A stretch of 64,000 nucleotides of DNA from Clostridium massiliamazoniense (GTDB taxonomy: Bacteria > Bacillota > Clostridia > Clostridiales > Clostridiaceae), in assembly GCF_001403635.1 (NCBI RefSeq), contig NZ_LN879466.1:124001-188000 (forward strand). Reading direction: 5' to 3'. Below the pieces are notes generated by a model. That model saw only the letters and a list, made by a program, of their open reading frames with translations. It was not told the DNA's origin and did not search any database. Positions 9,108 to 17,323 of the stretch are shown piece after piece (position 1 is the stretch's first letter; each line of letters starts with the position of its first letter). Both the position numbers and the translations under genes were made by a program.

Positions 9108-9123
9108 TTTAGGAGATGATTCT

Positions 9124-10710
9124 ATGAAGACCTTAATTAAAAATGGATTAATAGTAGACGGGCTTCTAAACAAACCCTTTAAAGGCGAAGTTTTAATTGA
9201 AGGGGATAAGATTGCAAAAATAGGAACTAACATAAATGAAAAGGCTGAGAATGTTATTGATGCTAAAGGCAGAGTTGTGTGTCCAGGTTTTGTTGACACA
9301 CACAGCCACTCAGATTTAATGATGTTAGTTAATCCTTATAATGAAGTTAAAATAAGACAAGGTATAACAACTGAAGTTTTAGGTCAAGATGGTATCTCAA
9401 TGGCACCACTTCCTAAAGAATTTATAAGCCCTTGGAGAAAGAATCTTGCTGGATTAGATGGAGAAAGTGATGAAATAGACTGGGGTTATGAAACAACAGA
9501 TAACTATTTAAAACTTATGGAAAAACAAGGTGTAGGGCTTAATGAAAGTTACTTAGTTCCTCATGGAAATATAAGAATGGAATCTATGGGACTTGTTGAT
9601 GCTCCAGCAACTAAAGAGCAAATAGCTAAAATGTGTGAAATAACTGAAAGAGAAATGAAAGCTGGTGCATTTGGATTATCAAGTGGATTAATATATATCC
9701 CTTGTGCTTATTCAAGAACAGATGAATTAATAGAAATGTGTAAAGTTGTTGCTAAATATGATGGAGTATTTGTAGTTCATCAAAGAAGTGAAGCTGATAC
9801 AATAGTTGATTCTATGGAAGAAATTATTAAGATTGGTAGAGAGTCAGGAGTTAAAATACATTTTTCTCATTTTAAAGTTTGTGGAAAACAAAACTGGAAG
9901 TATATAGATGATATGGAAAGACTTTTAGATGAGGGAGAAAAAGAAGGGTTAAAAATATCTTATGACCAATACCCATATGCAGCAGGTAGTACAATGCTTG
10001 GTGTAATACTTCCACCATGGGCTCATGATGGTGGAACAGATAATCTTATGAAAAGATTAGATGATGAAGAGTGCAGAAAAAGAATGAAGGAAGATATGGC
10101 TAATGGAATTCCAGGATGGGACAACTTTATTGAATTTGCTGGAATAGACCAAATCTTCGTAACTAGTGTAAAAACAGAAAAAAATAAAGATGTGATCGGA
10201 AAAAGTTTAAAAGAAATTGGAGAAATGAGAGGAAAAGATCCTCTAGATGCAACATTTGATTTACTTCGTGATGAAGAAAATGCAGTTGGAATGGTTGATT
10301 TTTATGGACTAGAAGAACATGTAATTAAATTCTTAAAAAGACCAGAACAAAATGTTTGTACAGATGGTCTTCTTTCAGGAAAACCTCATCCAAGAGCTTA
10401 TGGGGCATTCCCAAGAATTCTAGGAAGATATGTGAGAGAGCTTAAAGTATTAAGTTTAGAAGAAGCTGTTCACAAAATGAGTAAGAAAGCAACAGATGCT
10501 TTATCTATTAAAAATAGAGGAAGCTTAGAAGTTGGAAACTTTGCTGACATAGTAATCTTTAACCAAGATACTGTAATAGATAAAGGAACTTTTGTTGATT
10601 CAACTCAATTCCCAGAAGGTATAGATTATGTAATTGTAAATGGAACTGTTGTTTTAGAAGAGGGAACTTATCATAAGGTTCTACCTGGAACAGTTATAAG
10701 AAGGAAATAG
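9124..10710 (+). CDS. D-aminoacylase-like amidohydrolase (N-acyl-D-amino-acid deacylase family)
   Basis: The 528-residue protein has the amidohydrolase TIM-barrel layout. An N-terminal beta segment leads to GFVDTHSHSDLM (metal ligands H60 and H62), then DGISMAP, a conserved SSGLIYIPC segment, VVHQRSE, IHFSHFKVCG, a long insert typical of D-aminoacylases, and a C-terminal GNFADIVIFN return strand. The likely reaction is amide or ureide hydrolysis of an N-substituted amino acid. It is 16 bases after ygeY in the same operon, so a purine-derived N-carbamoyl or N-formyl substrate is a reasonable guess. The exact substrate is not known. Confidence 0.88.
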   Translation: MKTLIKNGLIVDGLLNKPFKGEVLIEGDKIAKIGTNINEKAENVIDAKGRVVCPGFVDTHSHSDLMMLVNPYNEVKIRQGITTEVLGQDGISMAPLPKEFISPWRKNLAGLDGESDEIDWGYETTDNYLKLMEKQGVGLNESYLVPHGNIRMESMGLVDAPATKEQIAKMCEITEREMKAGAFGLSSGLIYIPCAYSRTDELIEMCKVVAKYDGVFVVHQRSEADTIVDSMEEIIKIGRESGVKIHFSHFKVCGKQNWKYIDDMERLLDEGEKEGLKISYDQYPYAAGSTMLGVILPPWAHDGGTDNLMKRLDDEECRKRMKEDMANGIPGWDNFIEFAGIDQIFVTSVKTEKNKDVIGKSLKEIGEMRGKDPLDATFDLLRDEENAVGMVDFYGLEEHVIKFLKRPEQNVCTDGLLSGKPHPRAYGAFPRILGRYVRELKVLSLEEAVHKMSKKATDALSIKNRGSLEVGNFADIVIFNQDTVIDKGTFVDSTQFPEGIDYVIVNGTVVLEEGTYHKVLPGTVIRRK

Positions 10711-10790
10711 TTAATTTAGGTTAATATTTTAATTTAAGTTAATTTATATAAATTTCAAAAAATACTAAAAGAGAAGAGGAGTTGTTTTTT

Positions 10791-11882
10791 ATGGCAAATT
10801 TAAAAGTAGATATATTAGGATTAAATTTAAGAAACCCAATAATGACTGCAGCAGGTCCAGGAGCAAGAAATGCTGATTTAATACTTAAAGCTGTAGATTT
10901 AGGATTAGGTGGTATTGTTACAAAAACAGTTTCAGAAAAAGCTGCTGAAGTACCAAGACCATGTATGGCTAAGACAAACAGTGGATTCTTAAACACTGAA
11001 TTATGGTCAGAATTAACTGTTGAACATTGGGTTGAACATGAATATCCAAGATTAAAGAAAGCTGGTCTTCCAGTTATAGTAAGTATGGGATATACAGAAG
11101 ATCAAATTAGAAAAGTTGCACCACTTGTAAAACCATATGCAGATGCTGTTGAACTTTCAACTCACTATGTAGGAACAGACGTAGCTCCAATAGTTAATGC
11201 TATGAAAGCTGCTAAAGAAGTATTAGATTGTCCAGTATTCATGAAAATGAGTCCACATACTGATATCCATGTTATAGCAAAAGCTTTAGAGGATGCAGGA
11301 GCTGATGGATTAGTTATGATCAATTCATTTGGTCCATGTATGGCTATAGACACTGAAACAGGATATCCAATAATGAGTAGCAAAACTGGTTACGGTTGGT
11401 TATCAGGATCATCAATAAGACCACTTGCAATCAGAAATATTTATGATGCTGCAAAAGAAGTTAACATACCAATAATAGGTGTTGGTGGAGTAACTTGTGG
11501 TAGAGATGCTGCTGAAATGTTAATGGCTGGAGCATCAGCTGTACAAGTTTGTACTGAAGCAATATTAAAAGGACCAGGAATCTATGGAAAAATAGCTAAA
11601 GAATTAGATCAATTCTTAGAAGAACATGGATATAAAGATGTTAGTGAAATAATTGGATTAGCACATAAAAAATCAGCTGATAGAACATTTAAAACAGAAA
11701 AAAGAGAAACTCCAACAATTAATTATGATAAATGTGTTAAATGTGGAGTTTGTGTAACAAGTTGCGTTTATGATGCACTTTCAATAACAGATAAATTAGA
11801 ATTAGATGCAAATAGATGTTTTGAATGTGGACTTTGTGTAACAAGATGTCCAAAAAATGCATTAGAATTACCATATTGTTAA
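10791..11882 (+). CDS. PreA-like dihydropyrimidine/dihydroorotate dehydrogenase with two 4Fe-4S clusters
   Basis: The N-terminal 300 residues form a DHOD-type FMN barrel with LRNPIMTAAGPGA, VTKTVSEK, PVFMKMSPH and IPIIGVGGV. The C-terminus carries two ferredoxin motifs, CVKCGVCVTSC and CFECGLCVTRC. This matches the catalytic subunit PreA of NAD-dependent dihydropyrimidine dehydrogenases. ATG 10791 has AGAGGAG at 10775-10781; the alternative TTG at 10782 has no site. No PreT-like subunit is adjacent. It probably reduces or oxidises a ring or ring-opened intermediate of purine breakdown and may fill the place that YgfK holds in other clusters (inference). Confidence 0.88.
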   Translation: MANLKVDILGLNLRNPIMTAAGPGARNADLILKAVDLGLGGIVTKTVSEKAAEVPRPCMAKTNSGFLNTELWSELTVEHWVEHEYPRLKKAGLPVIVSMGYTEDQIRKVAPLVKPYADAVELSTHYVGTDVAPIVNAMKAAKEVLDCPVFMKMSPHTDIHVIAKALEDAGADGLVMINSFGPCMAIDTETGYPIMSSKTGYGWLSGSSIRPLAIRNIYDAAKEVNIPIIGVGGVTCGRDAAEMLMAGASAVQVCTEAILKGPGIYGKIAKELDQFLEEHGYKDVSEIIGLAHKKSADRTFKTEKRETPTINYDKCVKCGVCVTSCVYDALSITDKLELDANRCFECGLCVTRCPKNALELPYC

Positions 11883-11901
11883 GAATTAAATAAGCTTATA
11901 A

Positions 11902-11955
11902 ATCTAATGAGTTTATTTTTTGAATTGTCTTTTATTAAAAGTAAACTCATTAGAT
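11902..11955 (+). other. Strong hairpin between the PreA-like gene and ridA
   Basis: ATCTAATGAGTTTA (11902-11915) pairs perfectly with TAAACTCATTAGAT (11942-11955). No T-run follows on the plus strand, so it is more likely an RNA-processing or stability element, or a partial attenuator, than a full terminator. Confidence 0.6.
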
Positions 11956-11988
11956 ATTATATAGAATCTATCTAGGAGGAATAAGGAT

Positions 11989-12363
11989 ATGAAAAAAATA
12001 ATCAACACTAAAAATGCACCAGGTGCTATAGGACCATACTCACAAGGAACTGAAGCAGGAAACTTAGTATTTGTTTCAGGACAACTTCCTATTAACATGA
12101 GCACTGGAGAGTTAGAAACTGAAATAAAAGCAGCTACTAAAGCTTCATTAGATAATGTAAAAGCTATATTAGAAGAAGCTGGTTCATCAATGGACAAAGT
12201 ATTAAAAACAACAGTTTTCTTAAAAGATATTAATGATTTTGCTGCTGTTAATGAAGTTTATGGAAAATACTTTACTAAAGATTGTCCAGCAAGAGCTTGT
12301 TTTGCAGTTGGAAAACTTCCAAAAGATGCTTTAGTTGAAATAGAAGTTATAGCTTGTAAGTAA
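11989..12363 (+). CDS. ridA: RidA family enamine/imine deaminase
   Basis: The 124-residue protein is a complete RidA/YjgF/UK114 protein. It has NAPGAIGPYSQG at the N-terminus, VFVSGQLP, TTVFLKDINDF and CPARACFAVGKLPKDALVEIEVIA, including the arginine that binds the substrate carboxylate. RidA hydrolyses reactive 2-aminoacrylate to pyruvate and ammonia. Diaminopropionate cleavage by DpaL passes through aminoacrylate, so its place in the dpaL operon makes sense. The ribosome binding site is AGGAGG, well spaced. A 15-base direct repeat, AGCTTGTAAGTAATT, lies at the gene end (12351) and again at 12388. Confidence 0.93.
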   Translation: MKKIINTKNAPGAIGPYSQGTEAGNLVFVSGQLPINMSTGELETEIKAATKASLDNVKAILEEAGSSMDKVLKTTVFLKDINDFAAVNEVYGKYFTKDCPARACFAVGKLPKDALVEIEVIACK

Positions 12364-12460
12364 TTTATATTTTAAAAGTAACAGATAGCTTGTAAGTAAT
12401 TCATTGCTTAAAGATAAATTTCTTGCTTAAAAATAAGTTTTTATAATTGAAAAATTATAA

Positions 12461-12582
12461 AATGTTCATTAGTAAGAAAATAATTTTTGTTTTATATAGT
12501 AAGAATTATTTTCTTGAATTCCTAACCATAATCTTAAAATTTTAAAATAAACAAATTAAATTAAACAAATTAAATGAACATT
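12461..12582. other. Nested inverted repeats in the ridA-PQ-loop intergenic region
   Basis: AATGTTCATT (12461-12470) is perfectly complementary to AATGAACATT (12573-12582). Inside it, AAGAAAATAATT (12474-12485) pairs with AATTATTTTCTT (12504-12515). The gene-free stretch 12364-12715 contains only this structure and the leader RNA at 12619. Possible roles are a terminator for the dpaL operon or part of the leader fold. Confidence 0.5.
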
Positions 12583-12618
12583 TAAGATAAAACTAAAAAT
12601 TAATTCGTAAAACGAAGG

Positions 12619-12715
12619 GAGGGACTTGCTTTCATTGTTCTGATCCTAAGCCCAAAACAGTTTGAATTATAAATTATTTAAAGGTTTATCATTAGGAAGG
12701 AAGCAAGGGTGCTAT
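12619..12715 (+). ncRNA. Structured leader RNA, copy 1, of the PQ-loop genes (candidate riboswitch)
   Basis: GGGAGGGA is followed by CTTGCTTTC (12625-12633), which pairs with GGAAGCAAG (12699-12707). An inner CCTAA/TTAGG helix stacks on it. The 3' strand runs directly into the ribosome binding site (AAGGG) and the start GCTATATG. Copies at 19993 and 21007 keep the flanking bases but change both strands of the helix together, which supports a real RNA structure. Pairing that ends at the ribosome binding site suggests translational control. The ligand is unknown. Confidence 0.65.
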
Positions 12716-13012
12716 ATGAGCGGTTTACATGAATTCGGAACAGTTGTAAATATAATAGGAGGAATCCTATTAGCATACGGATATTTGCCTCATTTATATA
12801 GTCTAATAAAAACAAAAAATCCAGGAAATAATAGTGTACAATATTGGGTCATAATGACATTTGGTATATTCTGCATAGGTGTTAATCAATTTATAAATAA
12901 ATTACCAAAAGTTCAATTAGTTACTCAGAGTTTCAATGTTGGTTTAGCTTTCATTTGTACAGTAGTTTTAATTTACTACGTCCAAAAAAACAAGAAAAAA
13001 GTGAATGCTTAA
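12716..13012 (+). CDS. PQ-loop (SemiSWEET-like) transporter subunit, pair 1 first member
   Basis: The 98-residue protein has three predicted membrane helices and one PQ-loop repeat. The usual PQ is PH here (GYLPHLYSLIKTKNPG), followed by a YWVIMTFG helix. SemiSWEETs work as dimers, and a second PQ-loop gene starts 29 bases downstream, so the two may form a heterodimer. I chose ATG 12716 (MSGLHEFG), preceded by AAGGG; upstream in-frame codons fall in the leader RNA and are not conserved. Its place between purine genes suggests transport of a purine, a breakdown product or a related small molecule rather than sugar (inference). Confidence 0.85.
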   Translation: MSGLHEFGTVVNIIGGILLAYGYLPHLYSLIKTKNPGNNSVQYWVIMTFGIFCIGVNQFINKLPKVQLVTQSFNVGLAFICTVVLIYYVQKNKKKVNA

Positions 13013-13041
13013 TATTATTATTTTAAAAGGAGTTGTTTAAG

Positions 13042-13332
13042 ATGGATATGTATTTCTGGGGAAATGTTGCACAAGTATTAGGAAGTTGCACATTAGTTTA
13101 TGCGTATTTTCCACAAATTTATAGATTATTTAGATCAAAGGATGCAGAAGGAATGAACCTACAATTCTGGACTATACTAACTATAGGTTTGTGTTGTATA
13201 GCAATTAATTTAACAATAAGTGACGTTAACCTATTTATTCAAGGTACTCAATGGTTTAATGTACTATTAGCATTTATTGTATTAGTATTATCAATAACTT
13301 ATAAAAGAAATAAAAAAGCACATGCACATTAA
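13042..13332 (+). CDS. PQ-loop (SemiSWEET-like) transporter subunit, pair 1 second member
   Basis: The 96-residue, three-helix protein has the motif AYFPQIYRLFRSKDAEG, then FWTILTIG and a last helix ending in KRNKK. ATG 13042 has AAAGGAG at 13026-13032; an upstream TTG in frame lacks a site. It resembles the second member of pair 2 (20420) more than its own neighbour, so the pair duplicated as a unit. A strong hairpin ends the unit. Confidence 0.85.
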   Translation: MDMYFWGNVAQVLGSCTLVYAYFPQIYRLFRSKDAEGMNLQFWTILTIGLCCIAINLTISDVNLFIQGTQWFNVLLAFIVLVLSITYKRNKKAHAH

Positions 13333-13367
13333 TTTATCTTTAAAACATGTGAAAATATTTAAAATAT

Positions 13368-13429
13368 ATTAATAATAAAAATACTCAAATTTGATTGCAA
13401 AATCTTATGAGAGTATTTTTATTATTAAT
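13368..13429 (+). terminator. Long hairpin terminator after PQ-loop pair 1
   Basis: ATTAATAATAAAAATACTC (13368-13386) is a perfect 19-bp match to GAGTATTTTTATTATTAAT (13411-13429). The 3' arm is itself T-rich, so termination or attenuation before yqeB is likely. Confidence 0.65.
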
Positions 13430-13469
13430 ATCATACTTTTAGCAAGAATAGGTAAAGGAGAGCGGAAAC

Positions 13470-14306
13470 ATGGCATATAATAAGGAACTTGTAGTGGTAA
13501 GAGGTGGAGGAGATATCTCCACTGGAACAATACAAAAGATAAAGAGAGCAGGGTTTAAGGTAGTGGTTTTAGAAAGTGAAAAACCAACAAGTATAAGAAG
13601 ACATGTTTGCTTAAGTGAAGCTATATATGATGGTGAAGCAACTGTAGAGGATATAAAGGCTATAAAAGCTAATAATTTATCAGATATAGAAAGAATATTA
13701 AATGAAGGTAATATAGCAATAGCTGTAGATGAAAAGGGAGAATTTATAAATAAATTAAAGCCCATAGCAGTTATTGATGCTATTCTTGCAAAGAAAAATT
13801 TAGGAACTAATAGAAATATGGCACCTATAACTATAGGATTAGGTCCTGGATTTGAGGCTGGAAAAGATGTTGATGTTGTTGTTGAGACTATGAGAGGACA
13901 TAATTTAGCAAGACTTATATTTGAAGGGAAACCTATGGATAACACAGGGGTTCCAGGAGAGATAAAAGGAGTTTCTAAGGATAGAGTAATATATAGTGAA
14001 AATGAAGGAATAATAAAAAATATAAGTAAGATAAGTGATTCTGTGAAAAAAGGCGAAGTTATTGCTAAAATTGGAGAAAAAGAAGTTAAGGCAACTATAG
14101 ATGGGGTTTTAAGAGGATTAATAAGAGATGGATTCTATGTTAAAGAGGGCTTAAAAATAGCAGATATAGATCCAAGAGCTAGTGAGAAAAACAATTGCTT
14201 TACAATATCAGATAAAGCAAGAAATGTGGGAGGCGCATCTCTAGAAGCACTTTTAATAATGCTAAATAGAAAAAATCCCTATCAATATGATAATAAGAAT
14301 AATTAA
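13470..14306 (+). CDS. yqeB: Selenium-dependent molybdenum cofactor protein YqeB
   Basis: The 278-residue protein belongs to the YqeB/EF2563 family, found only with selenium-dependent molybdenum hydroxylases. Visible features are VVVRGGGDISTGTIQKIKRAG near the N-terminus (a Rossmann-like loop), ETEKPTS-like VLESEKPTSIRRHV, and ITIGLGPGFEAGKDVDVVVETMRGH. A lipoyl/biotinyl-like hairpin domain follows (about 175-225, KGEVIAKIGEKEV). It is thought to help load labile selenium on the cofactor; the mechanism is not established. AGGAGAG precedes the start. It is followed by activator palindromes and a terminator. Confidence 0.92.
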   Translation: MAYNKELVVVRGGGDISTGTIQKIKRAGFKVVVLESEKPTSIRRHVCLSEAIYDGEATVEDIKAIKANNLSDIERILNEGNIAIAVDEKGEFINKLKPIAVIDAILAKKNLGTNRNMAPITIGLGPGFEAGKDVDVVVETMRGHNLARLIFEGKPMDNTGVPGEIKGVSKDRVIYSENEGIIKNISKISDSVKKGEVIAKIGEKEVKATIDGVLRGLIRDGFYVKEGLKIADIDPRASEKNNCFTISDKARNVGGASLEALLIMLNRKNPYQYDNKNN

Positions 14307-14376
14307 CAAGAAAATACTTGAAATTAAAGGCGATTTTTAAATTATCAATTTGATAATTTAATTATTAAATTGATAA
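14279..14376. promoter_or_regulatory. Three palindromes: candidate activator sites for the ssnA operon
   Basis: CTATCAATATGATAA (14279-14293, inside the end of yqeB), TTATCAATTTGATAA (14342-14356) and TTATTAAATTGATAA (14362-14376) share the motif seen at 2181 and 6458. The second and third have centres 20 bp apart and lie about 99 bp before the -24 element at 14458. Confidence 0.7.
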
Positions 14377-14379
14377 TTT

Positions 14380-14424
14380 AAGGCATCAAAGAAATATAAA
14401 AAGGGTTTCTTTGATGCCTTTTTT
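14380..14424 (+). terminator. Terminator of the yqeB transcript
   Basis: AAGGCATCAAAGAAA (14380-14394) pairs perfectly with TTTCTTTGATGCCTT (14406-14420), followed by a T-run. It separates yqeB from the sigma-54 promoter of ssnA. Confidence 0.9.
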
Positions 14425-14456
14425 AACGTAGAAGGGCTAAAAATAGAGGTTTTACT

Positions 14457-14471
14457 TGGCATGTTAATTGC
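14457..14471 (+). promoter_or_regulatory. Sigma-54 (-24/-12) promoter of the ssnA-hydA-xdh operon
   Basis: TGGCATGTTAATTGC fits TGGCA-N6-TTGC with the exact 12-bp GG-to-GC spacing. It lies 88 bases before the ssnA start and directly after a terminator, as expected for a new transcript start. Confidence 0.85.
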
Positions 14472-14558
14472 GACAATAATAATTAATAAAAGTTTAATAA
14501 AAAAATAACACAGATAAATTTTTGAATTTTGATTTTATTATGAGTTGGAGGGATTTTA

Positions 14559-15887
14559 ATGGTTATTATAGGGAACGGTGTTGTAGTAACAAGAGACGAC
14601 AACAATACCTTTATAAAAAATGGAGCTGTTGCTGTAGATGGTAGCAAAATAATAGAAGTAGGTACAGTAGAAGAGATCAAAGGAAAATATAAGGATGCTG
14701 AATTTATTGATGCTAAAGGTAATTTAATAATGCCAGGATTAATTAATACACATCATCATATTTATAGTGCTTTTGCTAGGGGATTAAACCTAAATAATCC
14801 TCCAGCAAAAGGATTTATAGATATTCTAGAAAATATGTGGTGGACAATAGATAAAAAATTAACTTTAGAAGATGTTAAGTATAGTGGTTATACAACTCTT
14901 ATTGATTGTATCAAAAATGGTGTTACTACAGTTTTTGACCACCATGCAAGTCCATATGCTATAGAAAATAGCTTATTCACATTAGCTGATGTTGCAAAGG
15001 AAGTTGGAATAAGAGGTTCTTTCTGTTATGAAACATCAGATAGAGATGGTGAAGCTATTACAGATGCCGGAATTAAGGAAAATGTAGAATTTATAAAATA
15101 TGCAAATAAAGAAAATTCAGATATGGTTAAAGGTATGTTTGGATTACATGCTCAATTTACATTAAGCGATAAAACTTTAGAAAAATGTGCTAAAGAAATG
15201 GAGAGCTTAGATGCTGGATACCATGTTCATACAGCAGAAGGAATAGATGATTTACATCATTGTTTAAAGGAACATGGTAAAAGAGTAGTTGAAAGACTTA
15301 TGGACTTTGATATTTTAGGAGAAAAAACTCTATCAGTTCATAACCTTCACATTAATTCAAGAGAAATGGATATTTTAAAAGAAACAAAGACAAACTTAGT
15401 TAACAATCCAGAATCAAATATGGGAAATGCAGTTGGTTGTGCTCCTGTAATAGAAATGATGAAGAGAGGATTAAATGTTGGTCTTGGAACAGATGGATAT
15501 ACAAGTGATATGTTTGAATCAATGAAAGTAGGAAACTTAATTCATAAACATAATCTTTGTGATTCTAATGTAGCTTGGGGAGAAGTTCCAAAAATGTTCT
15601 TTGAAAATAACAGAGATATTGCATCAAGACATTTTAATGCAGAAATAGGAGCATTAAAACCAGGAGCCGTAGCAGATATTATTGTTGTTGAATATGATCC
15701 ATTAACACCTATGGATGCTAGCAATATAAATTCACATTTATTATTTGGAGTTAACGGAAAAAGTACATTAACAACTATGGTAAACGGAAAAGTTGTTATG
15801 AAAGATAGAATTTTATTAACTTTAGATGAAAAAGAAATATTTGAAAAATCTAGAGAAGTATCAAGTAAATTATGGTCAAGATTCTAA
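14559..15887 (+). CDS. ssnA: Aminohydrolase SsnA
   Basis: The 442-residue amidohydrolase-superfamily protein has metal motif INTHHHIYSAFARGL (about residues 65-80), a later FGLHAQFTLSD, YHVHTAEGIDD, VHNLHIN and NPESNMGNAVG, and LGTDGYTSDMFES (catalytic Asp). SsnA proteins always sit near selenium-dependent xanthine dehydrogenases, and an amidine- or amino-group-hydrolysing step on a purine-derived ring is inferred. It is first after a sigma-54 promoter and 35 bases before hydA. GGAGGG precedes the ATG. Confidence 0.93.
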   Translation: MVIIGNGVVVTRDDNNTFIKNGAVAVDGSKIIEVGTVEEIKGKYKDAEFIDAKGNLIMPGLINTHHHIYSAFARGLNLNNPPAKGFIDILENMWWTIDKKLTLEDVKYSGYTTLIDCIKNGVTTVFDHHASPYAIENSLFTLADVAKEVGIRGSFCYETSDRDGEAITDAGIKENVEFIKYANKENSDMVKGMFGLHAQFTLSDKTLEKCAKEMESLDAGYHVHTAEGIDDLHHCLKEHGKRVVERLMDFDILGEKTLSVHNLHINSREMDILKETKTNLVNNPESNMGNAVGCAPVIEMMKRGLNVGLGTDGYTSDMFESMKVGNLIHKHNLCDSNVAWGEVPKMFFENNRDIASRHFNAEIGALKPGAVADIIVVEYDPLTPMDASNINSHLLFGVNGKSTLTTMVNGKVVMKDRILLTLDEKEIFEKSREVSSKLWSRF

Positions 15888-15922
15888 GTAATTAGAATCA
15901 TAAGCCTTATGGAGGAATAAAT

Positions 15923-17323
15923 ATGGGCACTATATTATCAGGAGGAAGAATTGTAACTCCACAGGAAACAATAAATGCTGATATTAAATTTGAAAATGGC
16001 ATTATAGTAGCCATAGAGAAAAATATTAAAGCGGAAGAAAATGATGAAGTTATTGCTATCAATGGTTCTTATGTATTACCTGGAGCAATAGATACACATA
16101 CACATTTTGATTTAGATACAGGTGTTATGAAAACAGCTGATGATTTTAAAACAGGAACTTTAGCTGCTATAGCAGGGGGAACTACTACTATTCTTGATTT
16201 TGCAACTCAAGATAAGGGTGATAGTTTAGAGAATGCCCTAAAAGTTTGGCATGAAAAGGCTCGTAATGTATCTTTTTGTGATTATGGATTTCACATGGCT
16301 ATAACTGATTGGAATGAAAAAACTTCAAAATCAATGGAGCAAATGATTAAAGATGGGGTTAGCTCATTCAAGATGTATATGGCTTATAAAGGAACTTTAC
16401 AAGTTGATGATGGTGAAATATATGAAGCTTTAAAGAGAAGTAAAGAAGTAGGAGCAATTATAGGTTTCCACTGTGAGAATGGAGATATGGTTGTTGAACT
16501 TGCTAAGGAACATATAAATAAAGGTTTAGTAGCTCCAAAATATCACCCACAATCAAGACCAAGTGAGTTAGAGGCAGAGGCTATTTCAAGGGTTACTAAA
16601 ATTGCTAAATTAGCAGATTCACCTTTGTATGTTGTTCATTTAAGTTCAGAAGAAGGATTAAAAGAAGCTAGAGAAGCTAGAAAAAATGGAGTTAAAGTTT
16701 ATTTAGAAACTTGTCCACAATACCTTTTATTAGATGATTCAAGTTATGAAGGAACAGCTGAAGATAGCTTTAATGGTGCAAAATATGTAATGTCTCCACC
16801 TTTAAGAAAGAAAAAAGATGGAGTTGCATTATGGAATGCTCTAAAAGATGGAGAAATTGAAGTTACAGGTACAGACCATTGTTCATTTAATTATAAAGGA
16901 CAAAAGTCTGTAGGAAAGGATGACTTCAGAAATATACCAAATGGTGGTCCAGGTGTAGAACATAGATTACTTTTAATGTATCAACATGGAGTTATAGAAA
17001 ATAAGTTTTCTATAAATAAATTAAGTGAATTATTATCTACTAATGCAGCTAAGTTCTTTGGTATGTATCCTAAAAAGGGAATAGTACAATGCGGAAGTGA
17101 TGCAGATTTAGTAGTTTTAAATCCTAATAAAGATTTTGTTATAAGTTCAAAAAATCAACATCAAAATGTTGATTACACACCTTATGACGGTTATAGGATA
17201 GATGGAAATATAGACTATGTGTTCTTAAGAGGTGAAAAAGTTATTTTAGATAATAACTTAAACATTAAAGAACCAAAAGGTAAGTATGTACAGAGAAATT
17301 CTTTTAAAGGAGGTTGTTTATAA
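15923..17323 (+). CDS. hydA: Dihydropyrimidinase / D-hydantoinase family ring-opening enzyme
   Basis: The 466-residue protein has the cyclic amidohydrolase pattern: GAIDTHTHFDLD with two metal histidines (about residues 57-59), the lysine expected to be carbamylated in SSFKMYMAYKG (about 150), HCENGDM, YVVHLSSEEG and GTDHCSFN. It hydrolyses cyclic amides, here probably a purine-derived imidazole or hydantoin ring (inference). In E. coli the related YgeZ lies in the equivalent cluster. GGAGG precedes the start. The stop overlaps the xdh start by one base (TAATG), showing translational coupling. Confidence 0.93.
   Translation: MGTILSGGRIVTPQETINADIKFENGIIVAIEKNIKAEENDEVIAINGSYVLPGAIDTHTHFDLDTGVMKTADDFKTGTLAAIAGGTTTILDFATQDKGDSLENALKVWHEKARNVSFCDYGFHMAITDWNEKTSKSMEQMIKDGVSSFKMYMAYKGTLQVDDGEIYEALKRSKEVGAIIGFHCENGDMVVELAKEHINKGLVAPKYHPQSRPSELEAEAISRVTKIAKLADSPLYVVHLSSEEGLKEAREARKNGVKVYLETCPQYLLLDDSSYEGTAEDSFNGAKYVMSPPLRKKKDGVALWNALKDGEIEVTGTDHCSFNYKGQKSVGKDDFRNIPNGGPGVEHRLLLMYQHGVIENKFSINKLSELLSTNAAKFFGMYPKKGIVQCGSDADLVVLNPNKDFVISSKNQHQNVDYTPYDGYRIDGNIDYVFLRGEKVILDNNLNIKEPKGKYVQRNSFKGGCL

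Noticed and set aside
12351-12402. Short direct repeat AGCTTGTAAGTAATT, possible attachment site
   Set aside because: Only 37 bases apart, with no integrase nearby; it looks like a local duplication of the ridA end.
12541-12580. Repeated AAACAAATTAAAT, possible small CRISPR or tandem array
   Set aside because: Two very short AT-rich units without spacers.
12662-12715. In-frame extension of the first PQ-loop gene
   Set aside because: It lies within the paired leader RNA and is not shared with the homologue at 20111.
13439-13945. Long minus-strand open frame opposite yqeB
   Set aside because: Shadow frame caused by codon bias; the plus-strand protein is a clear family member.
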